From positions 13,223,519-13,287,518 of the forward strand of contig OZ020521.1 of assembly GCA_963971425.1 (NCBI GenBank): DNA of 64,000 nt, given 5' to 3'. This document shows positions 10,144 to 21,490 of this stretch, piece by piece. The position numbers and the translations under genes are program-made. The notes under the pieces are model-generated. The model saw only the letters and a program-made list of their open reading frames with translations, searched no databases and was not told the DNA's origin. The number at the start of each line of letters is the position of its first letter. The stretch's first letter is position 1. The DNA comes from Bryoerythrophyllum caledonicum. Lineage: Eukaryota > Streptophyta > Bryopsida > Pottiales > Pottiaceae.

Positions 10144-12276
10144 AAACGTGCGGTATGCTAAGGACTACCTTCTTTAATTACGTAAGAATGAGATAAATGT
10201 ACAAGACAAGAAAAGGAAGTGAAATACATATTATTTGGGAAATCCTGGCAACATACTGGAGTCCGATCGAGGTGATAATGGTGTTATACCCGTCTTATAT
10301 ATGGGTGAAACCCGATGAGCATGGGCATGGTTCCGACGCAGTGAACTTGGAAAGATAAATTTAGCGCTGGCCAGCAACGAAAGAGATGAGATAAATACGT
10401 CATGTTCTTGTGTTTACCTCCAGCCTAGAGCTAGAGGTTGCGTGAGAGGGGTGTGGGGCCAATCCGATCGTTGCTGAGGTACAGTAGTGCGATTCAGGCA
10501 TCGGAGCCGTGACTGGATGGACGGTTCAGATGGATAGTTACGACGTGATGCACATCCACGTTTCTTGGAGAGTGACGTTTTGGCTTATATCCGCAATCTC
10601 CGGGCCCGGTGTATCGTCATGACGTCGAAGTTTTCCTCAAAGTGGAAAGCCAGGATGCACAATTTATGCACCGTAATAGTTTCGATAAAACTCATGCTCC
10701 CTTTTTTGGCACCGATGAAATGCTTGAGTGGTACTGATAATCAATGCTCTTGGGCCCTATACCATGTAAAGCTAAAGCTCCCTCATAGTACTCCAAGTTC
10801 CCAATATGTTGATTGATGGTTCCTCCACACCTTTTTCAAGCCAAGTCATCATGTGCTTGTGGTTCTAGTTAAGAACGTTAGACCATAAAGCCGTTACCAC
10901 ATGGCAGGCAGGCCAAATCTCCTTGCAGGCTATAGTTTAGCCTAGGTCGCTTGGGCCACGTCATGGTCTGGTGCTTCACCTCCACCACACGGGTGGCAGA
11001 GAGGGCCCCACGGCAAAGCTCTCTGCTAGCAGAGAGTCGAGGTCGCGAGGGAGGAGGAGGAGCGGGGACCATGTCGATGGTGGACCCGATGATGCCGAGG
11101 TGGACCAAAAAGTTCCCAGAGGATTGTCCTTGGTAGTGTCACCCTGCCGGAGCGACGAGCCACCTCGGATTGCCGACCAGCTCCTTGCCACTCGTGTAGT
11201 GTGTGGCAGGTTGGCTCGGCCAATTAGAGGCAGCAGGCCGAGCTGCCTGCCCCATGTGTGGCACCGCCCTAAGATTCAAGGTGACATGCAACGTCACCTC
11301 CCTTTATTTTCAGAAAAATTCTAATGCCTAATAAACCAAAAATTGGTTTCTCGGATGATATATGAGGATGATAATTGATCATTTGATTATTTTTCATCCA
11401 ATTCTTTTTGTGGAAAGTTCATTGAATGTGGAAGCATCAGGTGAAACTTGCCTCATCGATACTTAGGTGATGCTCATAGATACTTAGCTGATGAAGCAGA
11501 AAGGGCAAAAGTTTTTAACTTGATGGAATAGACTTTACCAAATTACAAAGAATTATGGTAAGGGTTCTTACAAATTAAGTACGATGTACGGCGACTTATT
11601 GGATTACCACCTCCGGCATAACAATAATATTTTTGGGCACGGTGACTACAGTTAACTATTTGCAAGAGTGGTATAGATGTCATGCCTAGAAAATCAAGTA
11701 GCTCAATTTAGGTATAAATTAAATTAATCGGAAGCTGGGGCTGATAGCTTTAAGTGCAACCGTTTAGTTAAGGTAGAGGTTGATATTCCCGTCCGAATTT
11801 CAGGTTTGCATATTTAGACTTGTGAAAGAAAAAATTTATGATTCTTGGATGCTTCGCAAAGCTATTGCAAAGGCATCCCCAAAAAAAAAACATTTTTTGA
11901 GCATTTCTACAATTTTCTATGAATTTTTAAGAACGAAGGCCTAGAGTGGCCAATAACCGCTCATAGAGTCATGGTGTTCATGAGAGGTTGGATTCTGAAA
12001 ATAGAGCACTTGTGCACCAATTCGAACCAATCAGAAGTTCTCAATTTTCCCAAGCATGGGCGGAATTAGAACAAGCTTGGACACTTTCTGAAGCCAGGCT
12101 AGTTGGTTTCTGACACACAGCCCTGGAATGTAGGGTGCGGCAATTGGAACTGCACGGAATTATCAACCGCTACCTTAGCTGTTCAGTAACTGGCTCTGGA
12201 AGGAGGAAGCGGTCTTTGGGCTCAAAAAAAGAGGGGGCAGACAATTAGACATGTGAGAGTTTGTGAGATAAGCTAA
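10144..12276. other. no gene recognised; GC-rich patch with an 18-bp palindrome
   Basis: No ORF here resembles a protein. A GC-rich patch at about 10920-11290 gives overlapping ORFs on both strands, which look like composition artefacts. It contains the perfect palindrome CTCTCTGCTAGCAGAGAG at 11019-11036. A poly-A-like run lies at about 11879-11890. Confidence 0.4.
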
Positions 12277-13061
12277 GGGCCGCTTCACACTGGGCCGAGT
12301 CAAGAGTCCGTCCGTCAAAATTTCTGCCTCAACTATGACAAGAGTCCAAACTTTTGGATTACAAAACATTAAAATATACATATTGAAGCCTTTGGGCAGT
12401 TGTGGTGTGAAGCCCCAAAGCCCAAGTCCAAAGTCCAAATTCCATATCATTTGCCAAAATTCCACTCACTTCTTACTACGTGAATGGGTTAATCTTCTAA
12501 AATCAAGGAAGGAAGTAGGGCTTGGTAGAGAGTGTTGGTTGAATTGGGGAAGACTAGGGCTCAATTTCCAACGCCGATGGCCTTCATGCCCTTGCAATGG
12601 GGGAAAGGGGGCCATGGTGGTCGGGCACCTTTGCCGAAGGCAATGACCTTTTGGCCTCAAATCGGGCCTCCAATTGACCTCACAATTATCAAACCTTTTG
12701 CAAAATTCAGGGTTTAGGATTTGAAAATTTTACTTATGCCAAAAAACCAGCCCAAAAATTTGGCCTCTTTCATCGAATGGTCCAAATCTTGTTAGATTTT
12801 GATTATTTTATTGAAAAAATCAACGGACTCTCGAAGGAAGTTTGGGTTGATTGAAAAATGGCGACCTAAGTTTTGCTCAAGACTCCGTTGCCTTGGCGCC
12901 AAAACTCTCCAAAAGTATTGCCATGCAGGCACATTGGAAGACGACGACTTTGGACTTTGGCCTTTGGTGTGAAGGCTGAGAGGCTGGACTTTGGCCATTC
13001 AAGCAATTTCATTGGTGGAAATCGACAGACTCTCGACCTTGGATTTGGTATGAAGCGGTCC
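12277..13061 (+). mobile_element. Harbinger/Tourist-like MITE, copy A
   Basis: The left end GGGCCGCTTCACAC and the right end (ATGAAGCGGTCC) are imperfect inverted repeats, flanked on both sides by TAA (12274-12276 and 13062-13064). A 3-bp T-N-A duplication with a GG-rich TIR fits PIF/Harbinger (Tourist-like) MITEs. The 785-bp interior has repeated AAGTCCAAAGTCC and GGCCAAA words and no coding capacity. Three related copies lie at 13509, 21969 and 31233. Confidence 0.8.
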
Positions 13062-13508
13062 TAAGTAAATGTGATCTATAAATGCAACGATACTAGTGTA
13101 CCGACTCGTTGTCTCCAAAGGGTAGTGTAAGTTTAGATTAGGTAACTAAAACTCTATCAATAAAGGAAAAAGAAAAAGAAATAAATGCCACATATTGTTG
13201 CCTCCTACGGAGGTATCACCTAGGCATCGCCGGTTCCATTGTCCGGTATGTCCCTTCTACTTTTACCTAGCTATTGCCACGTGTCAAGGAAGGCCATATT
13301 GGGGTAAATCGGGTCTCACCACGTGGCGCAACGGATTGCTTCGCTACCGACAGTGTATTGGGCCTTCCTCTATTATTATATGTCTAGAGATTTTATGTTA
13401 CAATGTGTATCTTTGGTGTGAAGTCATGATGTGCATGTTTGCATGTGGTGATTCTAATATGTAATTCAGAGGGGCAGTAATGGAAGTTTGTGAGGAGATC
13501 ACAAGTCA

Positions 13509-14068
13509 GGGCCGCTTCACACCTAACGCCCAAGTCGAGAGTCTGTAAGTTTCCACCAATGAAATTGCTTGAATGGCCAAAGTCCAGCCTCTCGGCCTTC
13601 ACACCAAAGGCCAAAGTCCAAAGGTTGTCGTCTTCCAATGCGCCTACATGGCAGTACTTTTAGAGAATTTTGGCGCCAAGGCGACGGAGTCTTGAGCAAA
13701 ACTTGGGTCGACCCAAACTTCCTTCGAGAGTCCATCAATTTTTTCAATAAAATAATCAATATTTGACAAGATCTGGACTGTTAGATGAAAGAGGCCAAAT
13801 TTTTGGTTGATTTTTTTTGGCTGATTCTTTTGGTTGATTTATATTGGCTGAATTATTTTGGGTAAATTTTTTTGGGTGATTTTTTTTGGCGTAATGATAT
13901 GGGGTTTGGACTTTGGACTTGGGCTTTGGGGCTTCACACAACAGCCGCCCAAAGGCTTCAATATATATATTTTAATGTTTTTTTATATCCAAAAGTTTGG
14001 ACTCTTGCCATAGTTTGGACAAAAAATTCGATAGACGGACTCGGACTCAGCTTTGTGTGAAGCGGCCC
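13509..14068 (-). mobile_element. Harbinger/Tourist-like MITE, copy B (inverted relative to A)
   Basis: It starts GGGCCGCTTCACAC and ends GTGTGAAGCGGCCC, a perfect 14-bp terminal inverted repeat, flanked by TCA at 13506-13508 and 14069-14071. Its left half is the reverse complement of the right half of copy A (shared words such as CCAAAGTCCAGCCTCTC), so the two copies face each other across about 450 bp. It encodes no protein. Confidence 0.85.
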
Positions 14069-14623
14069 TCAGTATGAGCAATGAGGTTTGGTCCAGGCTG
14101 AAATAAATATTTGACGGGCACCTAAAATATTTCAAGTACCAATACCCAGCGATTCAAAATTTGTGTGCAACAAGTGGCAAGACTAAGAAGTTATGTTCAA
14201 GAATCTCACCAATTATCACAAAATTGCAACCCGATTAATCGATCAATTTTCTAGTGTAATGATCAATCATATTCCTATGATGTCAAACTAAAAGACAAAA
14301 TGCTCTTGCAAAACTTGCAAATAAATAAATTGTTATCCATCCTAATCAATACCTTTGGATCCCCCACTAATATTGTTTAATTGTAATTTAGATCCTTGAT
14401 TGTTCAATACCTTCCAACATTATGTAATTTAAATTATGTTATATGAACTATGTGATATGAATTATGTAATTTAATTTGAATATACATAATCATATTAATT
14501 TTGTTGAGTCATGTCCATAAAATTTATGTTTATTGAAGTCATGTATAAATAAATTTTTAACACCAAATGCTCATTTTGGAGCTTGATATTGATCATTTTG
14601 TAGGTCCTTCATATTGATTTTAA

Positions 14624-15487
14624 CCCCTAAAGGGCCAAGCCTTGTGCCTCACCAAAACCATCCCCAAAACTGCCACTTTGAGATGAGATATTATTAGACT
14701 TCTTCAATTTGTTTTACTTATTCCAATTGTTGGATCTTCAAGCTAACTATTACAATAGAACATCTTGAAATTCTTATAAACTTTGACCATACGGATTGAA
14801 AGAAATATGCATTTGAAGAGTGAAAAATTGTTTTTTTCTACTGTGCCCGAATAGATTCAACGTACTTTGGCTCAAGATCAGGGCAAATTTATGCACTACA
14901 CATTGCATAAACTCAATGGATCTATGTTCTACCTCATGGTAGGTCATTGCGCACCAAAAATCACAAGTAATGGAGGTGTTTACAATAAGAAAAATGGACG
15001 TGCAATGATTGGGGGTTTAGAAAGTGGCTCTTTACTCAAGATTTTTTTTAAAATTTTCAAATGAAGAAACAATTGTTGGATCTTATATCCAAACAATGAT
15101 TTTTTTTAATTATGACTTATTCTAACAATAGAGAAATCTATTTAAAAAAATCCCTAATTTCTATGCATTTTAAAGTGAAAACAATGAAGGTTGCCAAGAA
15201 CTTTACTTCTCTACTACCCGCCTCCAAAAAGTGCAATTGTCAACTCTACACCAACGCTACTCATCTCTATAGTACCCTGCTTGGCTGCCTAAAGAGTTGG
15301 GCTTTTTATGTTTGAAGCACCATAACTTTTCCCCTATAAGTCCAAAAAAAGAAAGAAAAATTTCCCCGCAAAGATAACCTATATTCCTATTCTCACTAAA
15401 AATTTCAAAAAGTTATCTTCCAAAATGAATTTTTAGAAATCTACCCAATCGATTTGTCCCCCACAGGGACAAATTGTCCTTTAGCCG
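14624..15487 (-). mobile_element. piggyBac-like MITE P1 (TTAA-flanked)
   Basis: TTAA at 14620-14623 precedes CCCCTAAAGGGCCAAG, and the other end reads GTCCTTTAGCCG followed by TTAA at 15488-15491. Its interior matches, in reverse orientation, the MITE at 45484-46216 (for example the segments around ACGGATTGAAAG and TTTGAAGCACCATAACTTTT). TTAA flanks plus CCC..-starting inverted ends are the hallmark of the piggyBac superfamily. The ORFs inside are not recognisable proteins. Confidence 0.7.
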
Positions 15488-15499
15488 TTAAAGTTGCGG

Positions 15500-17111
15500 A
15501 GTTGGCCCAAAACGTCACTACACTAAAATTGATAATTAAATGTTTGCAACACTAATGACAAACTCGATCAATAAATGTCAATAACACTACTAAATGTAAC
15601 AAACATTAAATGTCAACTTGAATACCAATTGTCAACAACAAGATGTTTTGGCCGTTGTTAAATTTTACATGCTGAGATTTAGTGTTGAACAAGAACATCC
15701 ATTGAATACAGAATGCTATATGCAAACGTCACTTTTGGCACTTTCTTGACAAAGTATTAATTTTTCTAAATGGCAATGGTTTTGACACAATGGACATCGC
15801 CTAGATATCACATGGATATCATCTAGGTATTACCTGAATATTATATAGGTATTACACCATCTAAATGCAAGGAAATGCAGGAAATACCTTGCGAATCTTG
15901 AGCTTCTTCCTGCTCACAATATTTCCATAAAATGTAATCCTGGACCTCGTTTGCTTCACTTTTCGTCATCGGATTGGCATTAAGTTCGATCTTGCCTCAA
16001 CTATTGTTGTAGTGCAAAATCAAGGAACGGACTCTGTAAATTCTTACCATTATCCAAAACCCGCATGTGCTAAATTTAGTGGCGAGTAATGTGCACAAGA
16101 GTGAAATTTCATATCATGACTCTAAACCTCAGACACACTGTTAAAGGGAGATTTTAGATTAGTTTCTCGATAATCCAATTGAATCTTGTTAATTTCCGAA
16201 GGTCTAGAGGGTCAGAAGTAGGTCCAACACCTAGACCTTACCCGGACCCGGGCCGGGACTTTTAGGGTTTTATTCTTAGATTCATTAATTGTTTGTACAA
16301 GAGGTCGGATACTATTGTGTTGATTTCCGGATCTTTAGGCACATAAAACATCGGTTTCCGGACGTTCACACTCTCTATCCACTTAATGTGAAGTAGGGCT
16401 GATAGATCAGGCTAGGTCAAGATGAGATCTAGCCATGTTTAAAGGCTAAAGGCTATATAACCACTAAAGGCTAGTGTTATACCTCTCTTTAAGGCCGATT
16501 GACCATATATGGGTTGTTTTGGAACAAAACCTTTATGGAAAGTGCTACATGCTATCTCAAAGGAAAAACTAGACCATGATTACAGGTGGACGAAGACAAG
16601 CATCTGTTGAGACCATTGCCACTGCAATTGGTGCAAGCATCGGCGAGCAACAATGATTTCTATGAAACGAGCTCATAGATTTTTGTGCTGAAATGTATAC
16701 ACTACGTAGATGCCATTCTACACGATCTAGTACGATTGTAGATCCTCACATGCCAAAAAAGCTCATTGGCCTTAAAGGGTTAATTGTTAAATTCTCAACA
16801 TGCCAAAGTTTGTGTAAAACCGTCAAAGTTTCCATTGTCACAAAACACTGACTTGATTCTTATATCTCTACTCAAGTTCAAAAAAGCACAAAAAAAAACA
16901 CTTGAAATAGCTCAACTTGTATAAAAAATCACTTTTTATCTCAAACTTGTACTTGAAAACTTTTATCTGGAAACAGTTCAACTTGTATTGAAAATTTGTA
17001 CTTACATTGATAACCCCTCAAAACAACCCCTTAAAACAACACCACAAATGCTAATCAATGAACAAATGTTTGTGAACACCCTGTTTGTGACAAAGAAGAC
17101 CATATTGCCAA
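15500..17111. other. no gene recognised
   Basis: The DNA is AT-rich. At 15514-15660 words such as ACTAAATGTCAA recur and resemble the interior of the TA-MITE at 9590. At 15790-15860 a short degenerate tandem repeat of about 17 bp (units like CTAGATATCACATGGAT) is present. A possible isolated piggyBac-like end (GGCCTTAAAGGG then TTAA) lies at 16769-16783. No coding region is supported. Confidence 0.35.
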
Positions 17112-17179
17112 GGTACTGATTGGATGAATTCTAGTTTTCATTAGGAGCGCAACGAGGGGATGCGGTTCCTCAACCTCCC

Positions 17180-17447
17180 TGTTAAGATAGGATGATAATC
17201 CAACTCCCAATTCATCCTCCTACGTTACAACCGAGGTTTAGGTACTGTAAAGTGTTTCTATTTCCGCTCAAAGTAAAGTGGGCTTGTGTTAACTCTAAGT
17301 TAACTCCACCTTCTATGGTGGGAGGAGAGTATAAAAGGCAACTCTTCCACAGAGTTGCACACACTTCTCCATAGCTATATATATTCATGTTATTTGCTCT
17401 CTCTCTATGGCATCCCCTCATATGTTCTTCTTCCCTTTCTCTTAACA
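17180..17447 (+). repeat. 5' LTR of the copia element
   Basis: It starts TG and ends CA with short inverted TGTTAAG/CTTAACA ends. It contains a clear TATA box (GTATAAAAGG, about 17330-17339), expected to drive transcription of the element. Confidence 0.92.
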
Positions 17448-17462
17448 CGTTATCAGCACGTA
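17448..17462 (+). promoter_or_regulatory. probable primer-binding site of the copia element
   Basis: Directly after the 5' LTR the sequence reads CGTTATCAGCACG. A TTATCAGCACG block right after the LTR is common in plant copia elements and is thought to pair with an initiator-Met tRNA; the match itself was not tested. Confidence 0.5.
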
Positions 17463-17707
17463 TCTCACGCTCTCTTGCTGATTTTTACTTTTCTCTCTTC
17501 CTTCAATCACGTAGTAGTGATCGCAGTAGGGAGTGAGGAACGGTGAAGGGGTGCTTCACGAACCCAATCACGTCCAATACACGAGGCTGTCTTGCAGGGA
17601 ACTTACCGGGCTCCCTGACCCGGCAACTTTGTTGAGGATTGATGGTTTAAGTTCATGAGTGCAATCCCCCGAGCAGTCTCGAGAGCACCCAGCGTTAAAG
17701 AGTAGCC

Positions 17708-18381
17708 ATGTCCACACAAACACACAGCAACAAGGAAAGCAGAATAACGCCGCTTATCTTTGATCAGTTAGAGCCGAATGGGTCGAACTACACCAACTGG
17801 AGTTTCAACATCCGTGCCACCTTTTCTGCAGATAAGCTTGACCCTACGCTCGAGCTTCACGCGGCGGAGCAGATCCCGACTCCATACGTGTGGCAGGCCA
17901 TACTCATGATGCGGCGCCATATGGACTCAAGCCTCCCGATGTAGTATATTGCGGAAGAGAGTCCCGCTCGCCTGTGGGCTGCCCTAGAGGACAGGTTCAA
18001 GCACGAAGAAACAATCTTTTTACCTCGCGCGCAAGCGGACTGAGCGCTCTCCGCGTTCTGGACTTCCCGAACTTCACCACCTATGACTCGGAGCTCCACT
18101 GGATCGTTGCTCAACTCAAGCTATGTGGCATCCCCATCACCGAAGCCGAGCTCATCAACAAAACTCTGAACTCATTTCCTCCTGCTTGTGCCATATTATC
18201 TATTCAGCACCGGAACATGAAGTTCACAAAATACTCTAAATTGATGAAATACCTGCAGGTCGGGGAGCAGCAGCAGCAGATCCTACTACAGACAGCAGAA
18301 AAGAGATCAGCTAAGGAGATATACAACACCGAAGTGTCTCCAGCAATCATACAACTCGGAGGCGCCACGACGCACACCTAA
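17708..18381 (+). pseudogene. copia gag-like region (UBN2-type)
   Basis: The ATG at 17708 opens a gag-like frame: LEPNGSNYTNWSFNIRATF resembles the L-x-G-x-N-Y-x-x-W start of copia gag proteins. The frame stops at 17942-17944; after it come ESPARLWAALEDRFKHEET in the same frame and, following a frameshift, the C-terminal gag portion up to 18381. At least one stop and one frameshift break it, so the gag product would be truncated. Confidence 0.75.
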
Positions 18382-18391
18382 AAACAACTCA

Positions 18392-19360
18392 GTGAAACCG
18401 CGAAATCAGTGGAATAAGTCCATCTCTAGAAACCCCAGGTACGCGGGCAAAACCCGGTCTGACCAAGCGTCTCAATCTTCCACTAGGTCAGTCAAGGGCA
18501 ACTGCCACAAATGTGACAGACCCGGGTATTATGCCAAGGATTGCGGTGCATCCGAATACATCACTAACATGTACGAGGAGTTGCAAGCTCTGAAGGGGAC
18601 AAAGAGAGAATCTCACACTCTCGATGCCCCCTCCCTCACACTAACTGAGATAGATCCAGAGAATTACATGGTAAACAGTGGAGAAACCGCTAATCAGGCC
18701 AATATTGCCTTGCTTGACAGTGCCTCCACCCACACCATTCTTCAAGACCAAGCGTTCTTTGAGTTCAAAACTCGGAACGAGCCTTGGCAAATTTGTGACC
18801 TAGTCACAATCGCAGGGAAACATAGTTTCTGATTTCGTGAGGGCCGGGCACACCTAGTGCTGCCCGGGGGAGCCCCCCTCACCTGCGAACGGGCTATGTA
18901 TGCCTTTGGCGCCCCCCGTAGCCTGATCAGCTATCGGGACTTGAGGGCCAGCAAAATCCATATCTCCACTGCCCATGAGAAGGGAGGAGAATTCCTGGAA
19001 CGTAGGCGAGGGCCCAACCTTCTTGCCTTAGCCCGTGCAGGTCCTAACGGATTGTACGAGCTCCCAATTTGAGGAGGAGTTACTGACCCCATCCAGCCCA
19101 TTAGACAAGGGAGCGCAGGCCACTCCACCAGCATGTCCCAGGCCTCATTTCTCACCTCGAATCACCGTGCCGACCTCTCGCACCACCGATTGGGCCACCC
19201 GGGGACCACGATGATGCGCCGCATCATACCACTTCTATGAGGCCACGACATGTGCTCAAGTGATGCGGAGCATGTCCAGGACTGCAGCGCGTGCATCCAA
19301 GGGAAGCTGATACGCCAACCCTCGCGCTGGAAACTTCCAACGGAAATGCCGGCACCACTG
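18392..19360 (+). pseudogene. copia zinc knuckle, protease and pre-integrase relic
   Basis: The first part (to 18832) carries a zinc knuckle read as CHKCDRPGYYAKDC, in which the usual His is Tyr, and a protease active site LLDSASTHTIL, where the family has D-[ST]-G/A-[AS]-[ST]. A stop follows at 18832. Further frames read to about 19360 and include HRLGHPGTTMMRRI and DCSACIQGKL, the H-x-R-x-G-H ... C-x-x-C pattern of the GAG-pre-integrase domain. The integrase core is missing. Confidence 0.75.
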
Positions 19361-19379
19361 TTCCGACTTCAAGGGGGCT

Positions 19380-19830
19380 GGTGCGGCTCAATCACACCAG
19401 AGTCATATGGAAGCCTTCTCCTCCACCAACAGACTTATACTCGCAAGCTGCTTCGAACCTTCAACATGGACAATGCAAACGCTCTCTCAGCGCCCATGAT
19501 TGGCAAGTCCAAAATTGAGGACGATCCCTATCGTCCAGGTGAACCCGAGGAGGAGGAGATCGAGAAGCGGCAGTACTTGGCCGCTGTGGGCGCGCTGCTT
19601 TATCTCGCCACCAACACGCGCCCCGACATCAGTTTCGCAGTGAGCATACTGGCGCGCCACAGCCAACGACCCACGACCCGTCACTGACAGGGTGTCGAAC
19701 ACCTGCTGCGTTACCTAAGAGGAACTGAAGACCTCGGATTACACTTCAAGCGCGGTCCTGGTGAGATCATTGGTTATGCAAATTTAGGATTTAAAACAGA
19801 TCCCACATCCGGAAAGTCACAGACTGGCTG
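19380..19830 (+). pseudogene. copia reverse transcriptase C-terminus/RNase H relic
   Basis: The frame reads LLHQQTYTRKLLRTFNMDNA, then RQYLAAVGALLYLATNTRPD and ISFAVSILARHSQRPTTRH, the typical copia RT tail before RNase H (Y-x-x-x-V-G-x-L-x-Y-x-x-x-x-T-R-P-D). A stop occurs where a Trp is expected after the RH pair (19685-19687). The fusion to the pre-integrase remains at about 19370 shows a large internal deletion. Confidence 0.8.
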
Positions 19831-19913
19831 AAATCCTTAGCTGAATTATCGAGCGAGTAATGGTTGTTACTCTTTTTCCTTCAAACTTGAGGTTTTTAAT
19901 GAGAACAACCATC

Positions 19914-19926
19914 CCTCGAGGAGGAG
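19914..19926 (+). promoter_or_regulatory. polypurine tract of the copia element
   Basis: The purine run GAGGAGGAG immediately before the 3' LTR is where plus-strand DNA synthesis would be primed. Confidence 0.7.
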
Positions 19927-20194
19927 TGTTAAGATAGGATGATAATCCAACTCCCAGTTCATCCTCCTACGTTACAACCGAGGTTTAGGTACTGTAAAGT
20001 GTTTCTATTTCCGCTCAAAGTAAAGTGGGCTTGTGTTAACTCTAAGTTAACTCCACCTTCTATGGTGGGAGGAGAGTATAAAAGGCAACTCTTCCACAGA
20101 GTTGCACACACTTCTCCATAGCTATATATATTCATGTTATTTGCTCTCTCTCTCTGGCATCCCCTCACATGTTCTTCTTCCCTTTCTCTTAACA
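19927..20194 (+). repeat. 3' LTR of the copia element
   Basis: It matches the 5' LTR except for three substitutions: A/G at LTR position 31, A/C in the CTCTCT run and T/C in CATATG/CACATG. Confidence 0.92.
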
Positions 20195-20590
20195 CTCCGA
20201 ACCAACCAGCGAAGCACCATCGGTCACAACAAAACCAAGAGGAGCATCAACCAAACCCGGGCGGAGGAGAGGAATGAGCAAGAGGAGATTAGGAGCGATT
20301 GGAATCATACATATCCGAAATTCTTCGTGGTTGATTAGCCACGAGAACACACAAACGCAATTATACAATTTCATCTTTAATAATAAATTATTATGCAATT
20401 TCATCCGGTTCCGTTGTCGAATAGCGCGTTGATGGTCGATTTGGTTATTTACGGAATGTCTTGTTCGTTGCTCTTGCTCATTTAGAAAATGCGATCACAG
20501 CTCGTCTTCGAATGCAGTTGTCAAAGCTTGTTCCCTTTCTGAATTAAACCTGAGGTGCATGTGTTTGGGCGGCAAATCAAGCTCACGGTT

Positions 20591-20990
20591 TCATGTACGC
20601 CAGATTTTTGCTGCAGCATCTGCTTCCTGATTCATGGATCGTGGAACATGCTCGATCTCAATTAAGCCGAAGGTTTGCTTCAGTTCAATCATAGCTTGGT
20701 GATAAGATATTAAATTCTCGGACCGCACCTCCCAATTACCGCTTACTTGATTGCAGACCAATTTGGAATCACCTTGTGTCTTTATTTTCCGGATCTCTTT
20801 TCCTTTTGCAATCTCTAATCTAGTGATCAAAGCTATGTATTCCGACTCGTTACAAGTAAGTCCTTTCTCCAAATATTATTGGAAAACTTCTCGATTTCCA
20901 ATAGGATCTTTCAGTACTACTCCAACACCTGCTCCATGTATTTTAGAACAAGACTCATGAAAATTTAATTTCCATGATTCCATAACTTAA
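20591..20990 (-). pseudogene. captured RNase H-like domain relic
   Basis: On the minus strand from about 20985 the frame reads IHGAGVGVVLKDPIGNREVF, a stop (TAA), then CNESEYIALITRLEIAKG, KIKTQGDSKLVCNQVSG and IEIEHVPRSMNQEADAAAKI. These match the plant RNase H (RVT_3) pattern G-x-G-x-V-L, N-x-A-E-Y-x-A-L, G-D-S-x-L-V and H-V-x-R-x-x-N-x-x-A-D; the first catalytic Asp position is altered. The part after the stop is an intact 93-codon frame. It lies in the centre of the long-TIR element, which suggests capture from a host gene or retroelement. Confidence 0.7.
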
Positions 20991-21122
20991 CATTTTTATT
21001 TTTATTTCTTTTTAAATATTTAATTATTATTATTTTATAAAATAAAAATTACTTTATAAATTTATAAATTTATTTTAAAAATTGTAAATTTATAAATAAA
21101 TTTATAAATTTATTTTAAGATC

Positions 21123-21490
21123 TCAGCAAATTTGATTGAATGCAAGCTGTTGGACTGGTAACCAATTGCGCGTCAATTCACTTTGTCGCAAAATCTCAAT
21201 CTGGTGATAAATCAAATTAATTGTATGTTGTCGGCAACGAAAACCGGCGTCGAATTCTTCTATGTATCTTATGAAATCAATTAATTCTCTAATATTGGTC
21301 GGAGAAGGCAGGTATTTGCAGACCATCTTTCAACATAAGTGATAATATTGAGCATCAGAATTGAATTGTTAGCGGCTTTGATAAACGTTCTCAACAGCGG
21401 CGCATACGGCGGCAGATGATTGTAGAAGTGTTCCGATTTTAGAGTCTAACTTGTTTGTGGAATCTTCTCTTTCCCAGCACAAAAATCAGT
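21123..21490 (-). other. unrecognised coding-like segment in the long-TIR element
   Basis: A 67-codon minus-strand frame (21326-21123) reads SPTNIRELIDFIRYIEEFDA and HQIEILRQSELTRNWLPVQQ. It looks protein-like, but I do not recognise it. It may be part of the same captured sequence as the RNase H relic upstream. The intervening 20997-21120 is almost pure A/T. Confidence 0.3.

Larger units (their letters stand above)
17180..20194 (+). mobile_element. non-autonomous Ty1/copia retrotransposon with intact LTRs
   Basis: Two 268-bp LTRs (17180-17447 and 19927-20194) start TGTTAAG, end TTAACA and differ at only three positions by eye, so the insertion is young. The flanks CTCCC (17175-17179) and CTCCG (20195-20199) look like a 5-bp duplication with one mutation. 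Inside lie gag, a zinc knuckle, protease and pre-integrase remains, followed directly by the end of RT/RNase H. The integrase core and most of RT are deleted, so it cannot move by itself. At 3015 bp it is well below the ~5 kb of full copia elements. Confidence 0.92.

Noticed and set aside
10951-11324. Overlapping ORFs on both strands in a GC-rich patch
   Set aside because: High GC removes stop codons in all frames; no protein-like pattern.
17355-17546. ORFs inside both copia LTRs
   Set aside because: They are identical in both LTRs and simply follow the non-coding LTR sequence.
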